Origin: Clostridiales bacterium | GTDB lineage: Bacteria; Bacillota; Clostridia; Christensenellales; Aristaeellaceae | Assembly: GCA_019420065.1 (NCBI GenBank) | Contig: JAHZHX010000039.1 | Span: 1 to 20,954 of the forward strand | Direction of reading: 5' to 3' | DNA: 20,954 nucleotides | Part shown: positions 1 to 6,992 of the stretch, in pieces | Position numbering within the stretch: position 1 is the first letter of the stretch | How the letters are laid out: each line of letters starts with the position of its first letter | Program-made: the position numbers and the translations under genes | Notes under the pieces: generated by a model | The model's input: the letters and a program-made list of their open reading frames with translations, nothing else | Database searches by the model: none | What the model was told of the DNA's origin: nothing

Positions 1-606
1 GCGCAGGTGCTGCACGAGGGTACCGTTTTCCCCGTGCGGGAAAAAAATATTCCGCTGAATATCCGCAATACCAATGATCCTGAGCATCCCGGCACGCTGA
101 TCCTGGAGCATATTCAGGATGACAGCGAGGGCAGCCTGATTACCGGCATTGCCGGCAAAAAAGGCTATTGCGTGATTACGATTGCCAAGACGGGTATGTC
201 CTCGGAAACGGGGGTGCTGCTGCGTATTCTTGAAATTGTGGAGAAGCACGGCGTAAATGTGGAATATATTCCGTCCGGAATAGACATCCTTTCTTTGGTT
301 GTGTCGGAAGCGAAGGCGCACGCCTGCCTGTATACCATGCTGGGCGAGATTCAAAAGGAGCTTGCGCCAGACAGCATCAAGGTAACGGAGCATTTGGCCA
401 TTGTGGCGGCGGTTGGCCGCCGGATGGCGTACCGTCCGGGCGTATCGGGCAGGATTTTTGCGGTGCTGGGCGAAAACGGCGTGAACATCCGCATGATCAC
501 GCAGGGCCCGGAGGAACTCAACATTATCGTCGGCGTGGAGGAAAAGGACTTTGCGCAGGCGATTCGCGTGCTGTATAATACGTTTATCAAGGAGGGTGGG
601 CAATGA
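1..606 (+). CDS. lysC: Aspartate kinase, C-terminal part (5' end outside window)
   Basis: The reading frame is open from base 1, so this is the 3' part of a gene; 201 residues are visible. Aspartate kinase phosphorylates L-aspartate, the first step toward lysine, threonine and methionine (and diaminopimelate) in the cytoplasm. The visible part holds the end of the catalytic domain and two ACT-type regulatory domains. The last one carries 'PGVSGRIFAVLGENGVNI' followed by a QGPEELNIIVGV stretch, the usual signature of the allosteric amino-acid-binding region. The stop codon overlaps the asd start as ATGA (603-606), implying translational coupling with the next enzyme of the pathway. Which amino acid inhibits it cannot be told from this fragment. 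The family call is firm; the symbol follows the common name for the monofunctional enzyme. Confidence 0.93.
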   Translation, partial: AQVLHEGTVFPVREKNIPLNIRNTNDPEHPGTLILEHIQDDSEGSLITGIAGKKGYCVITIAKTGMSSETGVLLRILEIVEKHGVNVEYIPSGIDILSLVVSEAKAHACLYTMLGEIQKELAPDSIKVTEHLAIVAAVGRRMAYRPGVSGRIFAVLGENGVNIRMITQGPEELNIIVGVEEKDFAQAIRVLYNTFIKEGGQ

Positions 607-1604
607 AAGGCTGCAACGTAGGCATTTTGGGGGCGACCGGCGCGGTAGGCCGCGAGATGATGAAAGTGCTGCGGGAACGCAATTTTCCCGTTAACGAGCT
701 GCGCCTGCTGGCAAGCGCCCGCAGCGCGGGAAAGAAGCTGGCCTTTGGCGGGCGGGAAATTGTGATCCGCGAGGCGGCGGACGACGCTTTTGCCGGCTTG
801 GATATTGTGCTGGGCGCGGCGGAAAACGATGTTGCCAAACGCTTTGCGCCCGCCATTCGCGCGGCGGGCGCGGTATTTGTGGATAATTCCAGCGCGTTCC
901 GGCTGGAAAAGGATGTGCCGTTGGTCGTGCCTGAAATCAATCCGGAGGATGTGTCCTGGCATCATGGCCTGATTGCCAATCCCAACTGCACGACGATTAT
1001 TTCCCTGGTTGCCGTCAACGCGCTGCGCAAGGCCAGTCCGATCGAAAGCATGATTGCCTCCTCGTATCAGGCGGTGAGCGGCGCGGGAGCGGCGGGACTG
1101 CGCGAGCTGGAGGAGCAGGTGCGGGCCTATTGCGGCGGCCAGGAAATCAAGGCGCAGGCCTTTCCTTATCAGATTGCCTTTAACGTGATCCCGCAAATCG
1201 GCGGCGAGGCATATGAAGGCTATACGTCGGAGGAAATGAAGCTGCAAAACGAAGGCCGCAAAATCCTTCATTTGCCGGATATGCGCGTAAGCTGCACTTG
1301 TGTGCGCGTTCCGGTGATGCGCAGCCACAGCGTATCGCTCCTGGTGCGTACAAAGGAGAAAATTACCGTGGAGCAGGCGCGCGCGCTGATTGCCGCCGCG
1401 CCCGGCTGCCGTTTGGTGGATGAACTGGCGCAGCGGCGATATCCCATGCCGCTGGACACTTCCGATCAGGATTTGGTGTTTGTGGGCCGGATCCGCGAGG
1501 ATTTGACGGCGGAAAACGGGCTGAATATCTGGTGCTGCGGCGACCAGGTGCGCAAGGGCGCGGCGACAAACGCGGTGCAGATCGCAGAGCTTTTGCTGAA
1601 ATAA
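603..1604 (+). CDS. asd: Aspartate-semialdehyde dehydrogenase
   Basis: A 333-residue protein, full family length. It reduces L-aspartyl-4-phosphate to aspartate semialdehyde with NADPH, the branch point to lysine/diaminopimelate and to threonine and methionine. The N-terminus has the Rossmann loop GATGAVGREM (residues 10-19). The catalytic cysteine is C129 in NPNCTT. The substrate-binding and general-base region is RVPVMRSHS, with R235 and H242. The start ATG overlaps the lysC stop by four bases, and the GGAGG Shine-Dalgarno sequence lies inside the end of lysC, so the two are translationally coupled. The gene ends just ahead of a strong bidirectional terminator. No oddities seen. Confidence 0.97.
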   Translation: MKGCNVGILGATGAVGREMMKVLRERNFPVNELRLLASARSAGKKLAFGGREIVIREAADDAFAGLDIVLGAAENDVAKRFAPAIRAAGAVFVDNSSAFRLEKDVPLVVPEINPEDVSWHHGLIANPNCTTIISLVAVNALRKASPIESMIASSYQAVSGAGAAGLRELEEQVRAYCGGQEIKAQAFPYQIAFNVIPQIGGEAYEGYTSEEMKLQNEGRKILHLPDMRVSCTCVRVPVMRSHSVSLLVRTKEKITVEQARALIAAAPGCRLVDELAQRRYPMPLDTSDQDLVFVGRIREDLTAENGLNIWCCGDQVRKGAATNAVQIAELLLK

Positions 1605-1611
1605 AAATCGA

Positions 1612-1650
1612 GGGAAGCGGACTGAAAATTTTGTCCGCTTCCCATATTTT
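1612..1650. terminator. Bidirectional intrinsic terminator between asd and the dinB unit
   Basis: A perfect 11-bp inverted repeat (1612-1622 with 1633-1643, arm GGGAAGCGGAC) encloses a 10-nt loop. It is followed by a T-rich tract on the plus side (ATATTTTATG) and preceded by AAAAATCGA, which gives a TTTTT run on the minus strand. It lies between the convergent asd and 79-residue genes, so it can serve both. The stem is seen directly; its use in both directions is inferred. Confidence 0.88.
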
Positions 1651-1888
1651 ATGATTTTTCCTCCACAAACCAGCGCTGCTTTTCATCCTGAAAAAGATAG
1701 GTTTCCTGGCCGTTGATGCGCACGGTATAGCGCATGCCCTGACCGCCGGATTTAAGCGCGGCTGCGTTGCAGCGGCTGATAATACGGTCGATTTCATAAC
1801 GCTTGCCGTGAAAAATCAAAAAAAGCGGCGTGATCCGTCCGTCTTCGTCGAAGCGGGCGGTCAGCTGAACATAGGTTCTTTGCGTCAT
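1649..1888 (-). CDS. Small conserved-type protein encoded after dinB, function unknown
   Basis: A 79-residue protein starting at the ATG at 1886-1888, preceded by a good AAAGGAG site. The frame stays open much further upstream, but that part overlaps dinB in another frame and is rejected. The protein has a simple alternating pattern: TYVQLTARFDEDGRITPLFL, then a basic 'HGKRYEIDRI' stretch, a central 'AALKSGGQGMRYTVRI' and a C-terminal 'ETYLFQDEKQRWFVEE'. This looks like a small beta-rich fold with no signal peptide or membrane segment. It lies 23 bp downstream of dinB on the same strand, so it is probably co-transcribed. From memory, similar small proteins sit beside DinB-type polymerases in other Bacillota, but I do not recognise a named domain. 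A role with the polymerase is inferred only from position. Confidence 0.8.
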   Translation of the reverse strand: MTQRTYVQLTARFDEDGRITPLFLIFHGKRYEIDRIISRCNAAALKSGGQGMRYTVRINGQETYLFQDEKQRWFVEEKS

Positions 1889-1911
1889 GATCGTCAGCGC
1901 TCCTTTGTCTA

Positions 1912-3162
1912 TTATAGTCCGCGGCCATGGATGGCGGCCATATTGGCGGCGGCAAGGCCGGCAGCGGACAAACCTTCTGCGGCAGGGTCGAGGGGCTTGG
2001 CGGGCAGCGCCGCGCCGCGCTGCAAGGCATTGTGACCAAAACGGGCGCGCAGCTGATCGATGGTTTTTTCCAGCCTGATCTGACGGGCGGCGGCAGGGCT
2101 TTGCAGCAGACTGAGCTGCGCGCTGGCATGGAGCGGACGCAGTCCGCCGCATTGGATGCCGAGTGAGCGCAAAGGAACGTTTGGATCCCAGACCTGCATG
2201 AGCAGGGCAAAAGCGGCCTGGGCGATGGCGGAAGAAAGCATGGTAGGCGTGCGCAGCACAGTCTGATGCGTGCGCGTGTGCAGCGTTGTATCGCGTAGGG
2301 AAAGCGTGACGAGACTGCTGCACAGGCCGTCCTGGCGCATGCGTTCGGCAACGTTGTCGGCAAGCTGATAAAGAACGCGCCGCGCGTCGGCGGTACCGGC
2401 AATGTCAAAAGCCGGGGTGGTACTGTTGCCAATGGATTTTACGCTGCTGTCCTCATACAGCGGCAGCACGGGGGCGCTGTCCTGACCGGAAGCATAGGCG
2501 TACAGCATATCGCCGTTCTGCCCCAGCAGCGCGTGCAGCGTCGCCGGGCTGGCTTGGGCTACGTCGCCGATGGTATGCAGGCCATAGGCATGGAGCTTGT
2601 GTGCTGTTTGCCGGCCGATAAAAAGCAAATTGTCGGCAGGCAGCGGCCAGATCTTCTGCCGGTAATTTTGCTCTGAAATAATGGTGGTGGCGTCCGGCTT
2701 GTGCAGATCGCTGCCGAGCTTGGCAAAAACCTTGTTGAAGCTGACGCCGATGGAGAGCGTGATGCCCAGCTCTTCCCGGGCGCGGCGGCGCAGGCGGGAG
2801 GCGATTTCCTGCCCATCCAGCGCGCTGCCGCTCACGTCCAGCCAGCTTTCATCCAGGCCAAAGGCCTCTACCTGATTGCTGTATTCGGCATAGATTTTGC
2901 GCATCATGCGCGAAAAACGCACGTATTTTTCACCGCAGGGAGGCAGCAGAATCAGCTCCGGACATTTTTGCCGGGCGCTCCATACCGTTTCGCCCGTGCG
3001 AATGCCGCATTTTTTGGCTGCGTCGCTTTTGGCAAGCACGATCCCGTGGCGTTCGCCCGGGTCTCCGCATACGGCGACAGGCTTGCCGCGGAGCGTGGGA
3101 TCAAAGGCGCACTCGACCGAGGCGTAAAAATTGTTGCAGTCGCTGTGCAGGATCGTTCGCAT
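1912..3162 (-). CDS. dinB: DNA polymerase IV (Y-family translesion polymerase)
   Basis: A 416-residue protein. It is a low-fidelity, exonuclease-free polymerase that bypasses damaged template bases during SOS or stress-induced replication. The N-terminus ILHSDCNNFYASVE carries the first metal-binding aspartate (D8) and the aromatic steric-gate region. The other catalytic acids are D104 and E105 in FGLDESWLDVS. A thumb with helix-hairpin-helix and a little-finger domain follow. QLSLL at residues 349-353 fits a sliding-clamp binding motif of the QLxLF type. The final 30 residues are alanine-rich and probably disordered. The ATG at 3162 has GGAGG just upstream. The gene has its own promoter with a LexA-type box over the predicted transcription start, so SOS control is likely. 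It is followed by the 79-residue gene. Confidence 0.95.
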   Translation of the reverse strand: MRTILHSDCNNFYASVECAFDPTLRGKPVAVCGDPGERHGIVLAKSDAAKKCGIRTGETVWSARQKCPELILLPPCGEKYVRFSRMMRKIYAEYSNQVEAFGLDESWLDVSGSALDGQEIASRLRRRAREELGITLSIGVSFNKVFAKLGSDLHKPDATTIISEQNYRQKIWPLPADNLLFIGRQTAHKLHAYGLHTIGDVAQASPATLHALLGQNGDMLYAYASGQDSAPVLPLYEDSSVKSIGNSTTPAFDIAGTADARRVLYQLADNVAERMRQDGLCSSLVTLSLRDTTLHTRTHQTVLRTPTMLSSAIAQAAFALLMQVWDPNVPLRSLGIQCGGLRPLHASAQLSLLQSPAAARQIRLEKTIDQLRARFGHNALQRGAALPAKPLDPAAEGLSAAGLAAANMAAIHGRGL

Positions 3163-3178
3163 ACTTCCTCCAAAATAG

Positions 3179-3225
3179 GAACAAATGTTCTATTTATATT
3201 ATACACGGCGGCCTGCAAAAATCAA
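3179..3225 (-). promoter_or_regulatory. dinB promoter with overlapping LexA-type (SOS) box
   Basis: On the minus strand a -35 TTGATT (3220-3225), a 16-bp spacer and a -10 TATAAT (3198-3203) form a good vegetative promoter. Directly after it is GAAC-AAAT-GTTC (plus orientation, 3179-3190), which fits the GAAC-N4-GTTC core of the Bacillus-type LexA/DinR operator. The box covers about +1 to +12, an ideal repressor position. The 14-base site matches the CGAACRNRYGTTYC consensus at 12 positions. Confidence 0.85.
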
Positions 3226-3235
3226 CAGGAAAATA

Positions 3236-3249
3236 AGAACATTTATTCG
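3236..3249 (-). promoter_or_regulatory. Second, weaker LexA-like box upstream of dinB
   Basis: Read on the minus strand this is CGAATAAATGTTCT, which matches the CGAACRNRYGTTYC operator consensus at 12 of 14 positions but has GAAT in place of GAAC in the conserved core. It lies between the stop of the SpoIVFB-like gene and the dinB -35, with its centre 58 bp from the first box. It may be an auxiliary site, or chance in an AT-rich gap. Confidence 0.45.
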
Positions 3250-3250
3250 C

Positions 3251-4129
3251 TTATTTTGAGGAGAGCAGTTCGCCCAGGGAAATGAACGGCGTATCCAGGA
3301 CGGCGCGAAGCAGGTCGTCCTCCGAGAGCGTGCCATGAATCTGGCTGGAGCAGTTATCAATGATTTCGACCAGATGGTACGCTCCGGGCTGGAGCTGGGG
3401 CAGCAGGGAATACAGCGGCATGTCAGCGGCCGCGCAGAGGTGCTGCACGGGCAGAATGCTGCCGCGTTCCACGCGAACACGGCGCGAGATCAACGCTGCC
3501 AGGTAGCGCGAAGCGCTGTGCTTTTCTTCCAGGGCGGATGCATAGAGCAGATAAAAACCGAGAAACAGCGGCGCGGCATTGAGACGGCCGCTGCGCAGGG
3601 ACAGAATTGCCGTGTAGCCCATAAAGGATACCGCCGCGATGCGTCCCAGCAGCATCAGCATGCGGAAGGCCGGGGCGCGTTCCAACCGGATAGATAAAAG
3701 CGCCAGCAGCATGCGCCCGCCGTCCAACGGTAAGAAAGGAAGCAGGTTGAGCAGCAGCATAAACAGGTTTGCCAGGGCAAAATAGACAAAGAATAAGGAA
3801 AAGGGGCGCATATACAGCAAGGGAGCGCAGAGCAGCAGCATGACAAGATTTGCCATGACGCCTGCGGCGGCAAGCAAAAAGGCGCGTCCGGGCGCAAGGC
3901 CTTCTGCCAAGTCGATCTGCATGGCGCCGCCGAACGGGGTGAATTCAAGCTGGGATACCGGCAGGCGAAAATGCCGCGCGGCCAGAAAATGCCCGGCCTC
4001 GTGGCCAAGCAATACGAGAAGGTAGGCCAGGAGCAGCGTGCTTTGCCCGCTTAAAAAATAGGAAAGGGCGACCAGCAGAAAAAGCGGATGGACGCGCACG
4101 GCCATGCCGCGGAAGGTGAACAGCCGCAT
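3251..4129 (-). CDS. SpoIVFB-like M50 intramembrane metalloprotease
   Basis: A 292-residue polytopic membrane protein of the site-2 protease class. The zinc-binding motif is HEAGH at residues 43-47 within a hydrophobic helix, and the third metal ligand is the aspartate of LPLDGGR (D136). Four or more hydrophobic segments lie at about 12-25, 30-50, 82-105, 112-132 and 155-175. The soluble C-terminal third (about 205-292) resembles the single-CBS-type tail of SpoIVFB. In Bacillus, SpoIVFB cleaves pro-sigma-K in the outer forespore membrane during sporulation. The gene starts 2 bp after the stop of the SpoIVFA-like gene, with GGGAG upstream, which supports the paired function. A general S2P with another substrate cannot be excluded from sequence alone. 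Confidence 0.85.
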   Translation of the reverse strand: MRLFTFRGMAVRVHPLFLLVALSYFLSGQSTLLLAYLLVLLGHEAGHFLAARHFRLPVSQLEFTPFGGAMQIDLAEGLAPGRAFLLAAAGVMANLVMLLLCAPLLYMRPFSLFFVYFALANLFMLLLNLLPFLPLDGGRMLLALLSIRLERAPAFRMLMLLGRIAAVSFMGYTAILSLRSGRLNAAPLFLGFYLLYASALEEKHSASRYLAALISRRVRVERGSILPVQHLCAAADMPLYSLLPQLQPGAYHLVEIIDNCSSQIHGTLSEDDLLRAVLDTPFISLGELLSSK

Positions 4130-4131
4130 GC

Positions 4132-4755
4132 TCAGCGCTCCCTGAGATAGCTGCTGTAATCAATGGCCTTGCCTGCCCGGCGCAATTCCAGGGCAAATTC
4201 TCCGCCGGAGGACATGCCCAGCAGCGTGCTGGCGCTGACCTCGTCGCCCTCCCGCACAGCGCAGGTATCCAGACCGTAGTACAGACCTTCCAAACCGTTG
4301 GTATGCAGAATGCGCACGATATAGCGTTCATCGTCGTCATGGGAAATGGCGCTTACTTCGCCGTCTGACACAGCAAAAACGTCGCCCGCGTTTTTGTAGA
4401 GCAAATAGGGCGCGGCGGCAGACCAGGCTTGCAGGGCCTCTGCGCGTACCGGGCTTTGCAGGTCATAGCCGGCAGAATGGCCAAATACCTGCACGCTTTC
4501 AGAAATCATACTGCCAACATAGGTCAGACGGCCCACGTTCTCATCCCATTCGCTTTCCACGGCGTTTTGCACTGCCTGGAGAAAGGAAGCGCCGTTGGGA
4601 GCGGCCGCTTCCTTGGCGCCAATCAGGGCGAGCAGCACCAGCGTTGCCGCCGCCAAATTGCGGGTAAGCTTTTCCCCGGGCATTGCGCGGGGCTTTTTGT
4701 TCTCTACGGATGCCTCGGGCCCCGGAAGCGTACATTTTTTAATATTGCTGGACAT
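4132..4755 (-). CDS. SpoIVFA-like membrane protein with degenerate LytM (M23) domain
   Basis: A 207-residue protein with a cytosolic N-tail, one transmembrane helix at about 32-50 and an extracytoplasmic LytM/M23-like domain at about 115-200 (GDVFAVSDGEVSAI..., NGLEGLYYGLDTCAVREGDEV..., GEFALELRRAGKAIDYSSYL). True M23 enzymes have an HxH near the end of the domain. Here the place reads FALEL, so zinc-dependent peptidase activity is unlikely. SpoIVFA has the same degenerate layout and holds SpoIVFB inactive until signalled. The immediately following M50 gene supports that reading. The ATG at 4755 follows GGGGGG by 7 nt, but those bases lie in the 3' arm of a terminator hairpin. An in-frame ATG at 4683 lacks a ribosome binding site. 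Confidence 0.78.
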   Translation of the reverse strand: MSSNIKKCTLPGPEASVENKKPRAMPGEKLTRNLAAATLVLLALIGAKEAAAPNGASFLQAVQNAVESEWDENVGRLTYVGSMISESVQVFGHSAGYDLQSPVRAEALQAWSAAAPYLLYKNAGDVFAVSDGEVSAISHDDDERYIVRILHTNGLEGLYYGLDTCAVREGDEVSASTLLGMSSGGEFALELRRAGKAIDYSSYLRER

Positions 4756-4799
4756 AAAAAATCCCCCCTGTCTGCGCTATCCTATGCGCAGGCAGGGGG
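4756..4799 (-). terminator. Intrinsic terminator after the YnbB-like gene, overlapping the next gene's RBS
   Basis: Arms 4764-4777 and 4786-4799 pair over 14 positions with one A-C mismatch on the minus-strand RNA, around an 8-nt loop. ATTTTTT (4756-4762) follows in the minus direction. This is a textbook intrinsic terminator for the long upstream run. The 3' arm's GGGGGG (4763-4768) is also the only plausible Shine-Dalgarno for the SpoIVFA-like gene, whose ATG begins right after the T-run. Confidence 0.85.
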
Positions 4800-4811
4800 A
4801 CAATATGTTTT

Positions 4812-6050
4812 TCACAGACAGCCGTCTTTTTCAAGGCAGTGCAGCACGGATTCCAGGGCCAGACGGCCGTGCTCATACGTCAGCGCGCCCTGCATATAGG
4901 CGATATACGGCTCGCGCATGGGCGCGTCGGCGGACAATTCGATGGAAGCGCCGCTGACAAAGGTGCCTGCCGCCATGATGACGGGATGCTGATAGCCCGG
5001 CATGTCCCAGGCTTCGGGAACGACGAAGCTGTCTACGGGCGAGGCGGCCTGGATACCGCGGCAGAGGGCAGTCAGGCGTTCGGGCGTGCCCATTTCCACG
5101 GCCTGAATGATATCGGCGCGGGGCGCGTCATAGGCGGGGGAGGTTTTCATGCCCAGCCGTTCAAAGATGCGGGCTGCGAGGATGGCTGTTTTCAGCGCCT
5201 GCGCAACGGTATGCGGGGCCATGAACAATCCCTGGTAGAAAGGCTGATAGGATGCGGCATAGCTGCCGACCTCGCGGCCAATGCCGGGGGCCGTCAGCCT
5301 GGCGGCGATTCGGTCGATGGCCTGCCGCGTGCCGGCGATATAGCCGCCCGTGGGGGCTAGACCGCCGCCCATGTTTTTGATGAGGCTGCCGACCACGACG
5401 TCCGCCCCCATATGCGTAGGTTCTTTGTCACAGACAAAAGCGCCATAGCAGTTATCCACCATGATGCAAACGTCGGGGCGAACCGCATGCACGGCGTCGA
5501 TAAGCGGTTTCATATCCTGCGGCTGGATGGCGTCGCGCCAGGCGTATCCGCGGCTGCGCTGCAAAGAAACGACCGTTGTTTCCGGGCGGATGGCGGCCAG
5601 CACAGCGGGAAGATCAATCGCGCCGTTTTCCAGCAGCGGCACGGCGGTAAAGGCAACGCCCATTTCGGAAAGGGAACCGGCGGGCTGGCCATCCTTGCCG
5701 ATTACCCCCTCCAGCGTATCATAGGGCATGCCTGTGGCGGCGAGCAAATGGTCGCCGGGCTTGAGCAGACCAAACAGGCACATGGCCAGCGCATGCGTGC
5801 CGGAGGCGATCTGAGGACGGACGATGGCCGCTTCCGCTGCGAATATGTCGGCAAATATGCTTTCCAAGGTGTCGCGGCCAATATCGTCATAGCCGTATCC
5901 CGTTGTGGGAGCAAAATGGCGCGCGGCAACGCGGTGCGCGGCAAAAGCGTCAAGCACGCGGGCAGTGCCGCGCAGCGACTGTGCATCGACGGCGGCAAAC
6001 TGCGCGGCGCAGTCCTGCTCGCACTGCTGAATGAAAGCGGAAATGTTCAT
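4812..6050 (-). CDS. PLP-dependent enzyme of the methionine gamma-lyase / 'aluminum resistance' (YnbB) family
   Basis: A 412-residue fold-type I PLP protein. Features are an N-terminal 'TGYGYDDIGRDTLE' segment and ASGTHAL at about 82-88. IMVDNCYGAF (about 196-205) contains the PLP-ring aspartate. The probable Schiff-base lysine is K225 in GSLIKNMGGG, and GGYIAG follows. This pattern fits the family variously labelled methionine gamma-lyase-like or aluminum resistance protein, whose physiological reaction is poorly known, so I give no gene symbol. The ATG overlaps the miaA stop as ATGA (6047-6050), with GGGAGGA upstream. The same pairing with miaA is common in Bacillota. It is the last gene before a strong terminator. 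Confidence 0.87.
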   Translation of the reverse strand: MNISAFIQQCEQDCAAQFAAVDAQSLRGTARVLDAFAAHRVAARHFAPTTGYGYDDIGRDTLESIFADIFAAEAAIVRPQIASGTHALAMCLFGLLKPGDHLLAATGMPYDTLEGVIGKDGQPAGSLSEMGVAFTAVPLLENGAIDLPAVLAAIRPETTVVSLQRSRGYAWRDAIQPQDMKPLIDAVHAVRPDVCIMVDNCYGAFVCDKEPTHMGADVVVGSLIKNMGGGLAPTGGYIAGTRQAIDRIAARLTAPGIGREVGSYAASYQPFYQGLFMAPHTVAQALKTAILAARIFERLGMKTSPAYDAPRADIIQAVEMGTPERLTALCRGIQAASPVDSFVVPEAWDMPGYQHPVIMAAGTFVSGASIELSADAPMREPYIAYMQGALTYEHGRLALESVLHCLEKDGCL

Positions 6051-6982
6051 TGGCGTTCCTCCCAGTCATGAAGAATTGCGCTTAACGCGGCGCCGGGCAT
6101 ATCCCATGGCAGCCAGCGAATGCGCTTGTCGCGACGGAACCAGATCAGCTGGCGGCGCGCATAATTGCGGGTGTTGGTTTTGATGTTTTCAATCGCCTGC
6201 TTGGCGGACAGAATGCCGTCAAAAACGGGCAGCCATTCCTTATAGCCGATGCCCTGCATGCTTTGCGCCAGCGGGGAAAGTCCGCCCTCGAGAAGCGAGC
6301 GCACTTCGTCCTGCAACCCTAGGCTTACCATTTCATCCACGCGCCGGTTGATGCGCTCGTGCAGCAGCGGGCGGGGCAGGTCGCGGGCATAGAGCAAAAA
6401 GCGATAGGGCGCGTCCTCCTCCTGCGGCGTGCGGTGGGCGGACATGGGGATGCCGGTCAGCGCGTGGATCTCCAAAGCGCGAATCACCCGGCGGGTATCG
6501 TTGGGATGCAGCCGGGCAGCCGTTTCAGGATCGATCTGACGCAATTTTTCATGCAGGGCGGCCGCGCCGGTCTCCGACAGCATTTGCTGGAAATGCGCGC
6601 GTACCTGCGCGTCGCTTGGCAAGCCGCCATAGTCCATGGGCCTGGACAGCCCCTGCAAATACAGTCCGGTGCCGCCAACCAGCAGGGGGATATGACCGCG
6701 CGAGAGGATGCCGGCAATCACGGCATGCGCTTGGGCGACATATTCCGCCACGGAATAAGGAGCGTCGGCGGAAACGACGTCGAGCATGTGATGCGGAACC
6801 AGCGCACGCTCGGCAGCGGTGGGCTTAGCTGTGCCGATGTCCAGCTGCCGGTAGATCTGCATGGAATCAAGACATACGATCTCACAGCCGAGCTGTTTGG
6901 CCAGCGGGAGGGAGAGCGCGGTTTTCCCGCTGGCGGTAGCACCCACAATGCCCAAAATACAAGGCTTTTCTGAAACCTGCAC
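6047..6982 (-). CDS. miaA: tRNA dimethylallyltransferase
   Basis: A 311-residue protein that transfers a dimethylallyl group to N6 of A37 in tRNAs reading UNN codons, producing i6A, the substrate of MiaB encoded upstream in the same run. The P-loop is GATASGKT (residues 14-21). LDSMQIYRQLDIGTAKPT, GGTGLYLQGL and a C-terminal YARRQLIWFRRD are typical of the family. I place the start at GTG 6980-6982, because AAGGAGG, overlapping the mutL TAA stop, lies six bases before it. The frame stays open 37 codons further upstream but would run into mutL and has no better site. Many Bacillota have hfq directly after miaA; here the YnbB-like gene follows with an overlap. Confidence 0.95.
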   Translation of the reverse strand: MQVSEKPCILGIVGATASGKTALSLPLAKQLGCEIVCLDSMQIYRQLDIGTAKPTAAERALVPHHMLDVVSADAPYSVAEYVAQAHAVIAGILSRGHIPLLVGGTGLYLQGLSRPMDYGGLPSDAQVRAHFQQMLSETGAAALHEKLRQIDPETAARLHPNDTRRVIRALEIHALTGIPMSAHRTPQEEDAPYRFLLYARDLPRPLLHERINRRVDEMVSLGLQDEVRSLLEGGLSPLAQSMQGIGYKEWLPVFDGILSAKQAIENIKTNTRNYARRQLIWFRRDKRIRWLPWDMPGAALSAILHDWEERQ

Positions 6983-6992
6983 GGCAGCCTCC

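Noticed and set aside
351..1328. Minus-strand open frame opposite lysC and asd
   Set aside because: Spans the boundary of two firmly identified genes and gives an R/A/H-rich sequence without motifs.
1889..2323. N-terminal extension of the 79-residue protein
   Set aside because: Would lie wholly over the dinB 3' end in another frame with an R/A/P-rich product; AAAGGAG before the ATG at 1888 decides the short form.
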